This document shows, one piece after another, positions 22,600 to 35,104 of a stretch of 64,000 bases of DNA. Both the position numbers and the translations under genes were made by a program. Position 1 is the first letter of the stretch. The number at the start of each line of letters is the position of its first letter. Below the pieces are notes generated by a model. The model saw only the letters and a program-made list of their open reading frames with translations, had not been told where the DNA came from and searched no databases. Origin of the DNA: Burhinus oedicnemus (Eukaryota > Chordata > Aves > Charadriiformes > Burhinidae); the NCBI GenBank assembly GCA_008921705.1, contig VFFE01007914.1, positions 248,001 to 312,000 on the forward strand, given 5' to 3'.

Positions 22600-24790
22600 A
22601 CTCTTTTATAAATCAAGACTTCTGAACTATCAGCTAGCCTTGACCAGGTGTCTGGTTGGTGGTTTGGCATTGTGGCATTTGGCATATCTGATTAGAAGCT
22701 AGCTGTAGACTGTACAGTGAATTTCAACTATTCCTTCTAAAACAAATTACTTCACAAGGCAAAGGCTTCTGTTAACATTTAAAATGTTGAGGGGAAAAAT
22801 ATTCTAACCCTGAGACTACTTGTCAAACATGCCTTGAGAGTTTTGTTATCATTGAAAGTGCATAGACTTTATGCTTATAAAACTCAGTATTTTTAAGCAC
22901 CTAAATGACCTGGAAGACTGTGCCTCATTTTAAGAAGAAACTTAAACCCCAGATTGTCCAACTTGCTCCCAGATTAAATGATTTCAGATGCTTTAGAAAT
23001 GCACACTGATTTTAACTGTGGTTTACTTTAACTTTATTTGACAATTCATGTAGGGTTGAGTAATAATAAAAAGGTATTAGTCCTTCCAGATGTCCTATTT
23101 TGTCACAGCTCAGGCTGCTTCAAATGCCACATCTGCTCACTCCTCTCCCAGCAGTGATTCCTGCCCCAAACTCCTGAGGTTCCTGACCTAGGTCCCCTTG
23201 AGCCCCCATCGCAGGCCCTTCCTGTCAGTGTCATTTCCACATCCTGTCTGTCCCACCAGCAGCTTTGCCACTCCCAGGAGGTGTTTTTCATTCACAGAGG
23301 TAGGTGAAGGAAGCTCGTGGTGGGAAAGAAAGTGCAGATTTCCCGTGGTGGCCCGTCATCTTCCCTGGCAAGAGCAGCAGGTGCCAGTGAAGGGATATAA
23401 GGGAAAAGGTCTGCCTCTCCCTTGCAGCAAGCCCTCGATCCCAGGAGACGGGACTTTTCCTCTGGCATGCCAGAGTTTCTCCTTTCTCCAGAAGTCAAGG
23501 TTTAGCTCCCATCAAACTCTTGTAATATTCCCCCATGGCTCCTAAAAAGATGAGAGTTGGCAGCCTTTTAAGTGAAGGATTTAGGTGTTTTGGAAAAAGT
23601 TGTGTTAATACTTCCCAGCTGAAGTAAGGAGTTATTTGTGTTGAATCGTTCCTTGTTTTCTGAGGCTTTGGAAAAGTTTTGTATTGACAGCCTTTTACTA
23701 ATCTGGTAATGCCATGCCCACAGATGTACAGTTGAATTTGACAACTCAAATCCTGTGGACCACGAAGGAACAATAGTAAGACTGAGACGATGGGTGAGAT
23801 CATTCTGGAATCCAAAAGCAAAGCAGGGCATGTCTCCTCCTGGCAAGGGTATCCATAGAGAGAGCAGGTCCAAGGAGGTCCCTGTCTGGCCTTTGCTGCT
23901 GTGTTGTTCATTCACACCCTGCTTCAACAGCAGTGAGATCCAGCACTTGTTTTAATGAAACAGACAAGATTTACAAGAATTTTTTTTTTTTAATGTGCAT
24001 AAACCCAGCAGTAACATTAATGATAACATTGAGATTTAAATAGTTGGCCTTACAATAATCAAACATGGACTAACGACACCTAGCTCTGCAGGAACCTATG
24101 GATCTTTAGATCAAGATGAGATACTTCAGAATAAATCTGTTGTAACTTTTATTTTGATCCCAGGAAGACCTTGGAATGAATAGGAAGCTTATTCTTACTT
24201 CTGGGTACTATAGAATAATTTATTTTTCTATGGGTGATAATTGAAAGGGTGTTAGCAGTACTCTTAAAGGTCACAGACCAACAGTAATATAATTTTAATA
24301 TCTTAAAGAAAACGATGCTGATGTTCTTATGAGTTCATTCCCTTCTCCTTTAAAGGATACATTTAGTAGCATATGATGTGCCTTAAAATTCAGCAAGTAC
24401 ATGTTTTGATTCCATTTATTCAGGTTTATAGTTTAACATATGCATTTACACATACTGCTTTAAACACAGCAGGAGGGAAGCACTTTTCATTTTATCCGTC
24501 TTAAGTTTTTGCGCTTATTTTCATCTCTTCCCACTGTGCTAAGATCCTCAGAAACATTAACATTTTTGATCCTGTAATATTAATGAATCACATCAGCATC
24601 ATGTTGTAAGTCAGTATTTCTCTCCCCCACCTCCACAGTACCTTGGCTTCCTCCACACCCCGTTAGCTTAACTCACACCCCCAGAGTTGCATTGATTTTA
24701 TCAGTGGTGTTTAAATAAGATACTGCTACTGAGGGGTTAAACAGGTAGGATGATTGCACTAATAAAAATTGATAAGTAGTCAGGTTATCC
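22600..24790. other. non-coding, with GC-richer part at 23.1-23.9 kb
   Basis: The part from 23100 to 23910 is GC-richer and rich in CCCAG/CCTGCC phrases. Overlapping open frames occur on both strands (138 codons on the minus strand at 23495-23911, 115 codons on the plus strand at 23198-23545), none with a recognisable domain. A good plus-strand donor, CAGAG|GTAGGTG, lies at 23300, but the sequence before it is stopped in all frames. Confidence 0.5.
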
Positions 24791-24800
24791 TTCCTAATTT

Positions 24801-24814
24801 ATTGCCATGGCAAC
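24801..24814. promoter_or_regulatory. palindromic X-box (RFX-type) motif
   Basis: ATTGCCATGGCAAC differs at one base from the symmetric RFX-factor X-box GTTGCCATGGCAAC. An E-box-like CACATGTGG follows at 24822-24830. The surrounding 24.55-25.3 kb has no recognised repeat, as expected of a regulatory element, but motif presence alone does not show function. Confidence 0.4.
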
Positions 24815-25494
24815 AGACAGCACATGTGGCTTGTTGCTGAAGAACAGAATGCTAATAATCAAGTGTGTCTTACCCAAATGAATATATAACACAGCTTAGT
24901 AATACAGTGCCTTGACATTGTATACATTACTGAACAGCAGCATGCATTAATTCTGCATCTAAGTTAGTTGATGCATATGCTCTGGAGAACAGGAAAAATG
25001 AAAAAGCACATCTGCTACATCAAAGCTGTTCATTAAAGTAATGTATTTTAAATAGTATATACAGTGGAAGATCCAATTCTCCAAGACTTATCTTGTTTAT
25101 TTCACTAGGTGGTTGGCATACTAAGAAAATGCAGTAACGCATAGTCATTGTGAGATGGCACAAAAATAACCAACACAGCACAGGAGTTCAATTAAGCAAT
25201 AATCTCTGGGAAAAAATGGTCATTACTAACAGTTAATGGTTGGTTTGTTAGTTAATGGCCCAAGGCAAAGCTGAAAGCGGTTAAGCCTCTAACAAACTGG
25301 TTGTGAATTATGGCAACAATGGCTTTGCTGGGGATTTCCCCCCCTATTATATATTACATATGATAGTTTACGATAGAAATAATGTATTTTTAAAGACAAT
25401 AGTTGTTACACGGGATGTTATTGGAAATGTCAGGTGTTTCAAGGAAATAAACAATTGATTTTCTACCAACAAAGAAGAGAAATATGCACTTTTT

Positions 25495-25660
25495 TACATA
25501 TATATGTAGTATACATATTGTACATGTATATTGTACATGTATTTAATATTAAATATAAAAGATATGCTATACATATTATACTGAATATATTAGAGACTCT
25601 ATATAATATATGAGACTACTTATCGATTTGGAAATATATGTTCTTCATATACACACATAC
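25495..25660. repeat. AT-rich tract with tandem 13-mer and palindrome
   Basis: TACATATATATGTA (25495-25508) is a 14-bp perfect palindrome. ATTGTACATGTAT is repeated exactly twice head to tail at 25517-25542. The remainder is TA-rich. Confidence 0.85.
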
Positions 25661-26585
25661 ACAGATGCACAAACACACAAAACTTCAGGCTTTTGCCCAA
25701 TGTCGTCTGGACATACTTCAGTGAATTGGTGAGGAGAAGAAAGGTCACAAGAAAAAGCTTTCACTGTTGGCAAATCAACTCATCCCAGTATTTTACAAAC
25801 ATAAATCCTGTGCCTTACCTGAGATCATCAATGCCGTCATTAAGTTTCTTAACCTGAGATCTCATACCACACTGTTTGTTTTGCACTATAATCTCAGATT
25901 AATTTCTTTATCAGTCATGCTTTCTGTTAAAGGCCACAGGACTTTCTATAACCAGAAAAAGCTATGGACCCAAACTTATGAGGCTTGAAACAGTTATACC
26001 GACGAATGTAATGTGTCTGTTTTAACTCAAAGCTTTGTTACATTGAAATGGATATTTTGCTCGTGGAAATTGTTGGGATGCAAGTGCAGTCTACTTCCAG
26101 AAAGCAAAGGGTGATGGGGTTTTAATCAACTTCCTGGAGATTTAAAAGTATCTTGATAAACAGAAATGGTTGGTCAAAATTGCCGTGATGTTATAGTAAA
26201 ACAGCTTCACAATGGATCCGAGGTGAGGCAATTTCAGATAAGACAGGGAGCCATAAAATTGTCACGAACATAAAGCAAACTATATTTACAGTATGAGTAC
26301 CATATATTCATTCTCAAAAATTTCATGAGTACAATTCAGTGTAAGATTATTTATTTGGATGCTGGCATAGGTTGCTTGCTAATTCTAGGAATGGTAAATT
26401 TGGACTAGACTGAGTTCTGGTGTTAGCTCTATTTGTACTCGCAAAATAATTTTAAGTTAGATTTGAAAAAAAAAGACCACCTTCCAAGGATATGCCAAAA
26501 GTGAAAGTCTCCCATAAGATCCTCAAAGGTTGGAAATTTATATATGAAGAACTTAAAAAGTATTTTTCACTTTTGAAAATTGATC
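25661..26585. other. AT-rich non-coding sequence
   Basis: No gene or repeat recognised. Confidence 0.5.
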
Positions 26586-26587
26586 TT

Positions 26588-26645
26588 GTGTATATATATA
26601 AATATGTATGTATATGCATGCATATCCATGCACACACATAAACAC
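26588..26645. repeat. degenerate (TA/TG/CA)n dinucleotide repeat
   Basis: TATATATATAAATATGTATG, then GCATGCATATCCATG and CACACACATAAACACAT: an interrupted alternating purine-pyrimidine tract. Confidence 0.8.
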
Positions 26646-26649
26646 ATAG

Positions 26650-28035
26650 CACTACATAAGAAACAACAATGCAAAGATGTTAATTTTTGATGAAATTCAA
26701 GAAATGAATGGGCAGTATTCAAATATGTATATGCACTGTCTCAGCTTTGCCTTCTTTTTCCAATTTTTTCACGGGACTCTTAGCACCATACAGCAAAACA
26801 AAGAATCACTGCACTGCATACTCTTTGTAGTCTAGACTCATTTCTGAAAACTGGCAATATTCTGTCCTTCCTGTGACAACCGGTCTAGCAGAGCTTACAG
26901 CTTGAGCTTTATGATACTTTTCTTGCTTTCTTATAAGGTGCTTGAGCCTCACCAGTGAGATCTGCTTCACTGAGCAGGAGTTACTGGGATTGCAAAGGAA
27001 GTTGCTGTTGTGTAGGATCTCTTGCAAGTCTGAAAAACAAAGTAATTAACTATGAGACAGTGGGGGGGGGGGCAAAAGGAAAGACCCTTTTTTTAAGCTA
27101 CTGAATATCTTTATAAAGACTTGTAGCAAGGAAAGGATCAAAGTTCCTAAGAGATATCAAACAAGTTCTATAGATCGAGTTCAAACTGATGTACGTTGGG
27201 GCAGGACTGTTGGGCTGAATCACAAAGCTGGACAGGCACACTTAAAGGGTAGGGTCAAGGAGAGACTATTTCTAACATTTCTGATAAGAACACACTGCAC
27301 CACTACGTGTTCCTGCTACATGAGACTTTACATTGGTCTCAAAGTGCCAGAAACCACAATCATTTAGCTACTTGAAAATGTTAGAGGAAATATTACCTGC
27401 AAGACCAGAAGGTCTATTATCTTTGACAAGTATCTGTACCAAAAGAGCTCCTCACCCAAAAGTAGGGTAGTGAGGGTTTTTTTTTGGTTTGTTTGTTTTT
27501 CTAAATCATTGAGGTTAGTTGTGACCCACTGACAATCTTTCCGTCTTATTTTTTTAACAAGAGCATTAGCAATTTTAGTATTTCAAATAATCACTGAATA
27601 CAGGTTTATTTTTAGCTATCGACGGGCTAAAAGGACAGAAAATATTTAGTCTTAGTGAAATGACTGATGACACATGCAGAAGGGGCTGCAATATATGACC
27701 TGCTAGAGCACTCTTCCACAGGAGAGCACCCTAGGGAAGATCTCCATGCATCTTCCCAAATTTTTGATATACGAAACTGATAATGTGAAATCTACAGATT
27801 CAGATAACTTCACTCACGGTTTTGTGACAAAGGATTTCCACATTGTCACAGCCAAGACCAGCAATTACAAAATGCCTGTTAGCTACCTCAGGGCTGCCTA
27901 TATCAACAGGGCTGGGTCAGATATTGAAATGTTTTATCAGCTATTAACAATCTTTATTGAACCCTGATTCACCTATCTGAAAACCCTTTCCTCTGAAATA
28001 CTAAATATAGCCCTTTTTCAGATGATGGATGTTGG
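26650..28035. other. AT-rich non-coding sequence with a G11 run
   Basis: An uninterrupted run of eleven G (27062-27072) is the only striking motif. No gene recognised. Confidence 0.55.
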
Positions 28036-28039
28036 ATGA

Positions 28040-28165
28040 ATGAAATTTAGATTATGTGCACTGAACTGCACCAAGTCTTAAGTGAACTTTGGAGTTGAGT
28101 GGCCACTTAAGTCCATTTAAGTGGCTTTTGGAGTTAGGAACTTTGAGTCTTTGATATTTTCTGTT
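28040..28165. repeat. hairpin-bearing small repeat relic
   Basis: GCCACTTAA (28102-28110) pairs perfectly with TTAAGTGGC (28117-28125) across a 6-nt loop. It is followed by TTTGGAGTTAGG and CTTTGAGTCTTTGA, which recall the 'GGGAGTTAGGCACCTAAATACCTTTGA' arm of a palindromic amniote MITE. The hairpin is certain; the family is a guess. Confidence 0.4.
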
Positions 28166-28637
28166 TACAGTGTTGCTTGGACACCAAGGGCTAAATCCAC
28201 GAGCGATGTAGGCATTACAAGGATGAGTGTCTAAAATGGGGTGGCTCTGCAAGTCCTCCGCAATGTATAGGAAGAGCTCAGCATTTGAAAGGGCAATACA
28301 GAACGCCAATGAAATAAGGTGAGCGCTGCTAGAGCCAGTCAGCAGGAAATAACGAGAACTTGGGAAACTGCAGAAGACCTATACTGGACTGTAAATGGAA
28401 AAGGGAGCCTTCATCTGTAAATGAATGTGTGAAACCTCTCCTGATATAAAGATAGTAAGCTGGAACAGGTTTTTTTCTTGTAAAACAACAGTCAAGAAAA
28501 TCTAACCCAGTTAGGAGTGTTCTTGTAAGATGTTACAAGACCCAGGTTTAGCACTCTCTTTGGAACTGGCTTCTTTACCTGTGAGGCTAAATGGTCATAT
28601 TAACGCTTTCATTATACTGTCTGCTAGGTGTCAAACC

Positions 28638-28712
28638 TCAGGGGTCAACCTCGAATAAGCAAGATCTTCCACAATCCAGATGAGCACTCTAACCATTGAA
28701 TTATTGACTAAA
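28638..28712 (-). mobile_element. tRNA-derived SINE relic
   Basis: On the minus strand AATTCAATGGTTAGAGTGCT (A-box region) is followed by CATCTGG and then GAGGTTGACCCC (B-box-like, 28652-28641). This is the order and approximate spacing of an RNA polymerase III promoter in a tRNA-like SINE head. The B box has lost its invariant TTCG core, and the tRNA stems do not pair, so it is a dead SINE rather than a tRNA gene. Confidence 0.6.
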
Positions 28713-29127
28713 AGCAGACAGTGGGTTTCATATTTGTCTTAGTTCTCCTCTGTGTAAGGCTCAAAACCAACAACCAGTTATGACTTGGTTGTAAACATGA
28801 AGTGGAAGAAATCCAGGTAACAACTTCCCCAAAAACTTAGATTTCAAGAAACTTCATGGACTTAGACACCTAACATAACAGTTTGAGCCCTTTTCTGTAT
28901 ACAGCCCCAGGGCCTTGCTGTCCAAACATGAAATAAAAAGGCAGTCCTACACCCTGGCTTGATACATGTGATGCTCTTTATAGCTGTGCTTTTCCGTATA
29001 TAAAATGATAGCTAGAGAGGTTTTTTTGGCAATATTAAAACACTAATTAGGTAGGTTCTCGTTTTCACAAGCATTGAACAATCATAAAAAAATGAGCAAC
29101 CAGTGCACAGGACCTCTGAAAAATCAC

Positions 29128-29192
29128 TCCCTTAGTGTTTGTAAAGCACTTTCAAGGCTAAAGATGCTGTATAAATGTTCAATATTATTAGT
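29128..29192 (+). mobile_element. SINE/LINE 3' tail relic
   Basis: GTTTGTAAAGCACTTTCAAG, then GATGCTGTATAAATG and AATATTATTA. This matches the shared 3' end 'TTTGTAAAGCGCTTTGA...GCTATATAA...TATTATTA' of old amniote SINEs and their partner LINEs (recognised from memory). No tRNA-like head is seen just upstream. Confidence 0.5.
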
Positions 29193-29199
29193 GCTATGT

Positions 29200-29700
29200 G
29201 TACATTATGTTGCCTCAGTTGATTCAGATCATGTCTAATCAGGATTTTTCAAATAATTCCCTTCTGTGTCTGGAGAGGAAATTAAATCAGAAAGTCTTCT
29301 ATACAGCTGAAAGTATTTTCTGTTAGAGTTTGAGAGAAGGTAGAGTCAGACACGAGGATGGGGTGGAGAGGGGGGAGTTGTATTTGTCAGGAGACAGCAG
29401 CCTTAGGCAGTGAACTGTTTGTTCAAACAGCAGCGAGAAATAGGAGTGGAGAGTGAGAGCCATATGTACAGAAACTATCAAAATAGGGGCAAAAGACAGC
29501 AACAAAGAGAGACAGAAACATGATTGTGCAAATGGGCAGGGATGGGTAAGAAAGAGGAAGCTAAGGAAAGAGAATGGTGCAGGCCGGGAGGGGGAATAGG
29601 GCCTTTAGATGGGGAGCAGGGTAGGTGCTGAGGGGAAATTAAGCAATCAGAAATCATTACAGAACTGCCTGCATGACCTTAATTTTGCCCTCTTGTGCAT
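29200..29700. other. purine-rich non-coding stretch
   Basis: From about 29330 to 29640 the plus strand is rich in GAGAGG/GGGGAG-type words. No gene or repeat is recognised. Confidence 0.5.
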
Positions 29701-29754
29701 GCACACTACGAGTCTATCTTTTCATTACATAATCTCATGCTATTTTTTCCCCAG

Positions 29755-29845
29755 GATGAGCCATGTCCTGGGGAGGACTCGGAGCTGCGTGGCAGAGAAG
29801 ACAGCTGCCACCCGGCGTGGGGCTGAAGGGAGAGCCAGCGTTCTT
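29755..29845. other. exon-like segment, orientation ambiguous
   Basis: On the plus strand TGCTATTTTTTCCCCAG ends at 29754 (good acceptor) and GTGAGT begins at 29846 (good donor downstream of CTT rather than the usual AG). An AATAAA at 29899-29904 could instead end a terminal exon. On the minus strand TGTTGTTTTATTTCAG ends near 29897 and an open frame (LSIQPHSQERWLSLQPHAGW) crosses the same segment. GC content and CpG count rise locally. No protein recognised. It may be part of a long non-coding RNA. Confidence 0.25.
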
Positions 29846-29929
29846 GTGAGTGGGGCTGAATGGAGAGCTGTTCCTGAGCTACCAAACCTCTCAACTGAAA
29901 TAAAACAACACCTTTTGAACATAATCCTG

Positions 29930-32900
29930 ACAGTGGCAGCGATGACAATTTCAGACTAAAACCTCTGTCTTCTTCCTCAGAATACACCTCTCTGGGATAT
30001 CAAAGCTATGGGGTAAAGACCTTGGGCTTCTTAATGGAGAAAAAGCATTTTACTCCCAGGCCGTTCCAAAATTCACAGGTCAGGGAAATTCAGGGATCGA
30101 TACTCAGAGCTGGGTTTCAATATACTTCAGAGTACAACAACATGACACCCAACATCACACATCAGCAGAAGAGGATAGATACAAATATTGAATAGCTATC
30201 TATTCAGTATATATAATCTGCATATTGCATACAAAGTTGCTGTCAAATCTGTTTTAAATGCTTTAGGAAAGATGAGCATAAGCAGTGATTCCAGGTGCGC
30301 TTGGAGAAAGGAGAAGAAAAGGGCAATGCAACTTTTCCCTCATCATGTAGACATGCTTTGTATCAGGTGGTGATAACAGGGGCTTTAGCCTCCCTAGTTC
30401 TTCGGCTAACATCAGTCTCTAGAAATGATGGATGAGGAGCTGTGAAAAGAAAAATGGCTGCACAGGCAGACTAGGGGTTTGGGAACTAATGCGACAAAAG
30501 GCAGAAGATGGAAAGGGCAAACATCCAACTAGACAAATCATTTGACAGGAAATATGTGTGGAAATACGCAGCCTTAAAAAGCTAGTTTCTGAGTTGTGAA
30601 GTCTCCATCCTGCTCCTTAGTCTTCCTTCAGTAACTGATGACTGCTATGCACAGACCAAGGTATGCATGATGCAAAAATGACTTATTTTCAGTTCAGAGC
30701 TGATTTCAGTGACAACCCTCCTTCTGGCATCCTTCACTTCTCTGTTTCAGTATGCTACCAGGGATCCCAGTCCTCCTTCTTGTGCCCCAACCTTTTTTTT
30801 TTGGCTCAAGTTTTCCATAATCATCCTCATTCTTTCTCTCAGTTCACATGCCATTCTGCCTTACCCGGATCCCTATTTTTCCAAATTATTGTAGAGAATC
30901 TTCCCACTGCCCAGGAGTGGCAGGTACAGTGTACTACCAGCACAAGAGAGAGCTGTTCTCAATCCTTCTGTTCAAGGAAATGGAGTTTTGGGCAGCCAGA
31001 ATTGGAAGGGAAGCCCAGCTTCACCCCTACACTCCAGATTGCAAGGTACATAGTTTGGGTGGAATTGTCAAGCAATTTATCTGGCAGAATTGAAGCAATC
31101 TCTGTCAACTCTCTGAGTTAACTAAGATTTAAATACATTATTTGGTGGATTTGAGAAAAAAAGTAAGTGTGGAAAATGATACATCACTGATAGAAAGATC
31201 GCTCCCTACAAATTTTCACTTCCCTGCTCCAAAGCCCATATTTGTTAGAGCTTATGTGAGTGTATGTGTGCATGTGTGTGTACATAGTTCTAGAAAGTGG
31301 TTGAAATAATAATCTGAGAAAAAATTAGCCTCTGGAAGGCACCCACTATTGCTAAAATTTGCCAAGTTTTAAGCAACTGAAGAAAATGTCCTATAGTGGG
31401 AAGATGGTGATATCTATGCCACCTATTAATTACAAAGTCACATAGCAATGAGTTGATGTAAGCACACTGATGAACATGATATAAGCATCTACAGTATATA
31501 AGAAGATGGAAACAGACACACACAGCAGGGAAGTTAACAGCTATTTTCTCCCAAAAGATGAACTGAGATTATTAGCCAAGATTTTTGAGAGGTTTTGACA
31601 GTCTTTTACAGTGTATATTTTTTAACTGGAAAAAAAATCTCATTCACCTTTTGAAGAAGTAGTATTTTTAAGGCTAAGCTGTAATTAATACATGCATTGC
31701 TTTTGTAGTTGGAATCAAATGCTTCAAAACCAAAACTGTGAGATGGGACAGGGGAGAGGGTAGAACTTAACAGAAGGAAAATAGCTAGAGTAAGTATTAA
31801 ATTTGGAGACAACATTGCTAGATAATGGGAGAGAAAAAAGGTGGTGCAGCTTGGAGAACAGCTGGCACCAGCTGGCACTTGCTGGGCAAGTTTTGACATT
31901 GGGATACTGGGACTGGAAAATGGGAGGGAAAGGGAAACGAGTGGTGGAGGGAGTCCTGGAGGAACAGGAGACCAGGGATGGAAGGTATGAGGCAGATGGG
32001 CTGATCTGCTGAGAGGAATAGGCAAGCTGCAAAATACTCCTTTAAAATAGTGTTAAAGTAGCAAAGTCACACAATGAAAAGCTAGAAGATACTGAGACAG
32101 AAGTAACCTGGGCAAACACAGTTTGTTGTGGAATTAACTCCCTGGGAGCTCTGCCAAATGCAGAAAGCCTCCAGGACTGTGAGTGGGAGCTCTGGGAAAA
32201 TCAAAGCCTTTGAGAGTGGATCATCTAAGTAGTCTGTACTCCTTGTGGTTGGAGCAATGTATGCATTTCACCTCTTACCTTTCTTTGAGTGGAGTCCGAT
32301 CCTTTGCCCAGACTGTGACGATATACCAGTCTCTCATACACAAGAAAAAGAAATCAGAGAAATCCTTGTTTGCCCATCTTTAGTGGATGATGTGTGTTAG
32401 TCTCAGTGCTTAAATTACTACTCTGTCAATTCTCTGATGCTGTGATGCTATACCTGCAACTGTGGTCTATCTTTGTCAGGGTAATCCCTGCTCAGTTATT
32501 AGCCTCTCCTGAAATAGTTCAGATGATCTCAACAGAGAAGTAAGAGCACAGCTGGGTGAGAATTTTTCTAGCAGATGCTGAAAAATGTAGAAGCCACTGA
32601 TGGTGGTCTAAAGGAGAGGTTTCGCTGTGCCAGCTTTTATTCTGAAGTATAAAACAACGGCTTTGTCTGGGTTGGGCCAGGGAAGAGAGTATGACTGTAC
32701 TGCCTTTTGAAGATAACCCCAGTCCCTATTTGCAGGTGGTACAGACAGTGAAAGTTGGCCAGGGAGTGCCCCCAGAGTATGTGGGGTGCTAGGAAGGACA
32801 ACAGTCTTGCTCCAATGAGTTATACAGAAATTCTGTGTAATACAACCAGGTGAAAAGACACAAGAGGACCGTGGCATTTTGTGCACTTCTGCAGCCACTG

Positions 32901-33550
32901 GTCCAAAGCCTTTATGTATAGCTAGTTACACCAGGTATCATCTGGGCTGAAGAAGGAGGATACTATTTGTGTATAACAAACTTAAATCACTGTTTTACGT
33001 AAATTATTTTTAAAAAGGAAGAAATTGCTGCTACATTTGGCCTTGCAATACAACAGGATGAGAAGGCGGGCTTCAAAATTAATTGGAATGGGGAAAAAGC
33101 TGAAGAGAAAAAGTAATCCAAAGGACAAAATTATTCATGTGAAGAGGACTGTTGTTTTCACCTTCTGGTTTCATGAATTGTTAAATCAGTTGTTATTGGT
33201 AAGACTCTATAAATGAGAATGAGAAGAAGACCCATCCCACAGACTCAGCCCTCCCTACTGTCTAAAATAATAATAAAAAGAAAAAAAAAGAAGGAAAAAA
33301 GTAAAGTCTCTGAAGAGAAGAAATGCTGTCTTGTGCAAAGGTGTGTTTGGCAGCTCTGTTGTCTTTTCTTTGATTTTTCTGAGGGGGAATTCATCTTCTG
33401 GAATGCAAGTAAATCTTCAAAAGGGTTTTTTTCCTTTGGAATGCAAATTATTATAGTGATGCTTCCCACACCACTGAGGGAATATAGTAATGATACCACG
33501 CACTGATCCAGCTATTTCCATTTTCAGCTATCAAATACTCATAGATTTAG
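29930..33550. other. AT-rich non-coding sequence
   Basis: Contains a TG-rich repeat (31255-31282), a purine-rich stretch at 31735-32010 with two tandem AGCTGGCAC words (31860-31878), and an A-rich tract near 33268-33303. Open frames such as 30663-31121 (plus) and 32608-32898 (minus) match nothing known to me. Confidence 0.5.
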
Positions 33551-33554
33551 CTTC

Positions 33555-33662
33555 ACGACCCCCTGTGAAGCAGATAAACATTGCAATTGCAGTTTTACTA
33601 CTGGGGAAACTGAGGTAAAGTTTACTATCCATGATCTTACAGTCACTGGTGAATGTGTTCCG
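33555..33662 (+). mobile_element. MIR/L2-class or CORE-SINE tail relic
   Basis: CCCCCTGTGAAGCAGATAAA, then CAGTTTTACTACTGGGGAAA and CTGAGGTAAAG, then ATCTTACAGTCACTGG. The order matches the conserved phrase 'CCCTGTGAGGTAGGTAA...TTTTACAGATGGGGAAACTGAGG...GGTCACACAG' of MIR and related SINE/LINE tails. Confidence 0.6.
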
Positions 33663-33669
33663 CTTCTGC

Positions 33670-35100
33670 GCAGGCCTGTTCTTGGACAGTTAGTGAACTG
33701 CTTACTGATGTATTTGTGGGATCATTAGCTACATGAACTACAGGTATGGACATGCTTATGTCAGTATAAGCTTGTTCTGAACATCAAATCTAGTAACTAT
33801 CCACACTGCTGACCAGCGCATCTGCTTGTGTGGGCTGCTTGGCATTGATCTTCCCTACGGTCAGCAGCACTCTGGAGCAACAGAGCCTTAACATGCTTTT
33901 AGCACATCTCTAGACTCATATTTTGGAGTTAGGAATAGCCTCCCCTGACTACCTGAAGGCATCCTGAGGTCAGCTTTTCCTAAGCACAATGTTTTGTGGG
34001 ACTTTTTGGGTTGGCTCCACACACTCCAGCAATACAAACAGGGATGCCAAGTTCACCACGCTCAGGTACAGGCTTGTGCTCACTGTTTATCAGTGAAAAC
34101 ACAGTCTTGTAGTATTGGGACTGAGTCTTAAATCTCCTCATCTCCTAACTCCCAGTAGTCTGCCTTTGCTACATAAATTTATGCCCTTCTTTCTGCTGAA
34201 CTTTTGGAGGGATCGGAGACCATCCCTCTGGGGGCACTTTTTCTCTGTGTTTTATTTGTCTATACTAAGGTTTGAGGCACTGCTGCCAATGATAAATATC
34301 TCTGGTTCAAAGTGAGAAGATGCAGGAATATCTGCTGAGACATATGTATCTGTTGTGTGAAATTAATGCTATGGAAGAACTGTTTCATACATCACATTTG
34401 TGACTGTTGGTTAAATTAGGGAGTATGCCAATTTAGCCAGGACTTTTCATCATTTTTTTTGTGCAATGTGAGAGGAAGTCAGACTTTGTGGGAGATGTTC
34501 ATTACTCAGTAGAAGTGCCAATCTTCTGGCACTTAAATTTTTCCATTTATAACAAAAAATGAACTGTTGGATCTTTCTCAAGCTAGAAACCATTCTGACC
34601 TTAGAAACAGCAATGTAACAATATTGGCTGCAAGCTTAGTTATTGAAATAACTGTTTTGTTAAACCTGAAAGTGAGAGAAAAGTTCATGTTTTATTGATC
34701 TGTTGTTCATTCTATTTTGAACTTAGCGGTTTGGTACCAACCCTTTATGCAAAGATCAATTATTTAGTAGGAAAAGGAGCAAAAAATATGTGGAGGCAGG
34801 CTGGTGTCACAGGCAGAGCTGCTTAAAGAAGTTAAAATACCCACTGAGAAAGTCTGAGACACCCTATTCAATGGAAAAACCAAGGCATATTTACTTGGAA
34901 ATGCGTATGATTGATTTGATACATTAACATTAAGAGAATGAGAATTTATTAGAGAGGGAAGACCTGATAGCAATAGAGATATAAACTGGAAGCAGAAATC
35001 CCTTTCAGTCTAAAAGACACAGAAATTATGCTAAATATTTTAAAATATATTAAATACTATTTAAAGGCAGACAATAGCTAAAGATCATCATCAACATGCC
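33670..35100. other. AT-rich non-coding sequence
   Basis: No gene or repeat recognised between the SINE-like relic and CR1 copy 2. Confidence 0.5.
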
Positions 35101-35104
35101 AGGT

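Noticed and set aside
23198..23911. Overlapping open frames on both strands in a GC-richer stretch
   Set aside because: Several competing frames without coding-like features; the good donor at 23300 has no open frame before it.
30663..31121. 152-codon plus-strand open frame
   Set aside because: Two alternative frames overlap it and no motif or periodicity supports it.
32608..32898. 96-codon minus-strand frame ending near an AATAAA (32641-32636)
   Set aside because: No protein similarity seen and no LTR borders or splice sites; the AATAAA is probably chance in AT-rich DNA.
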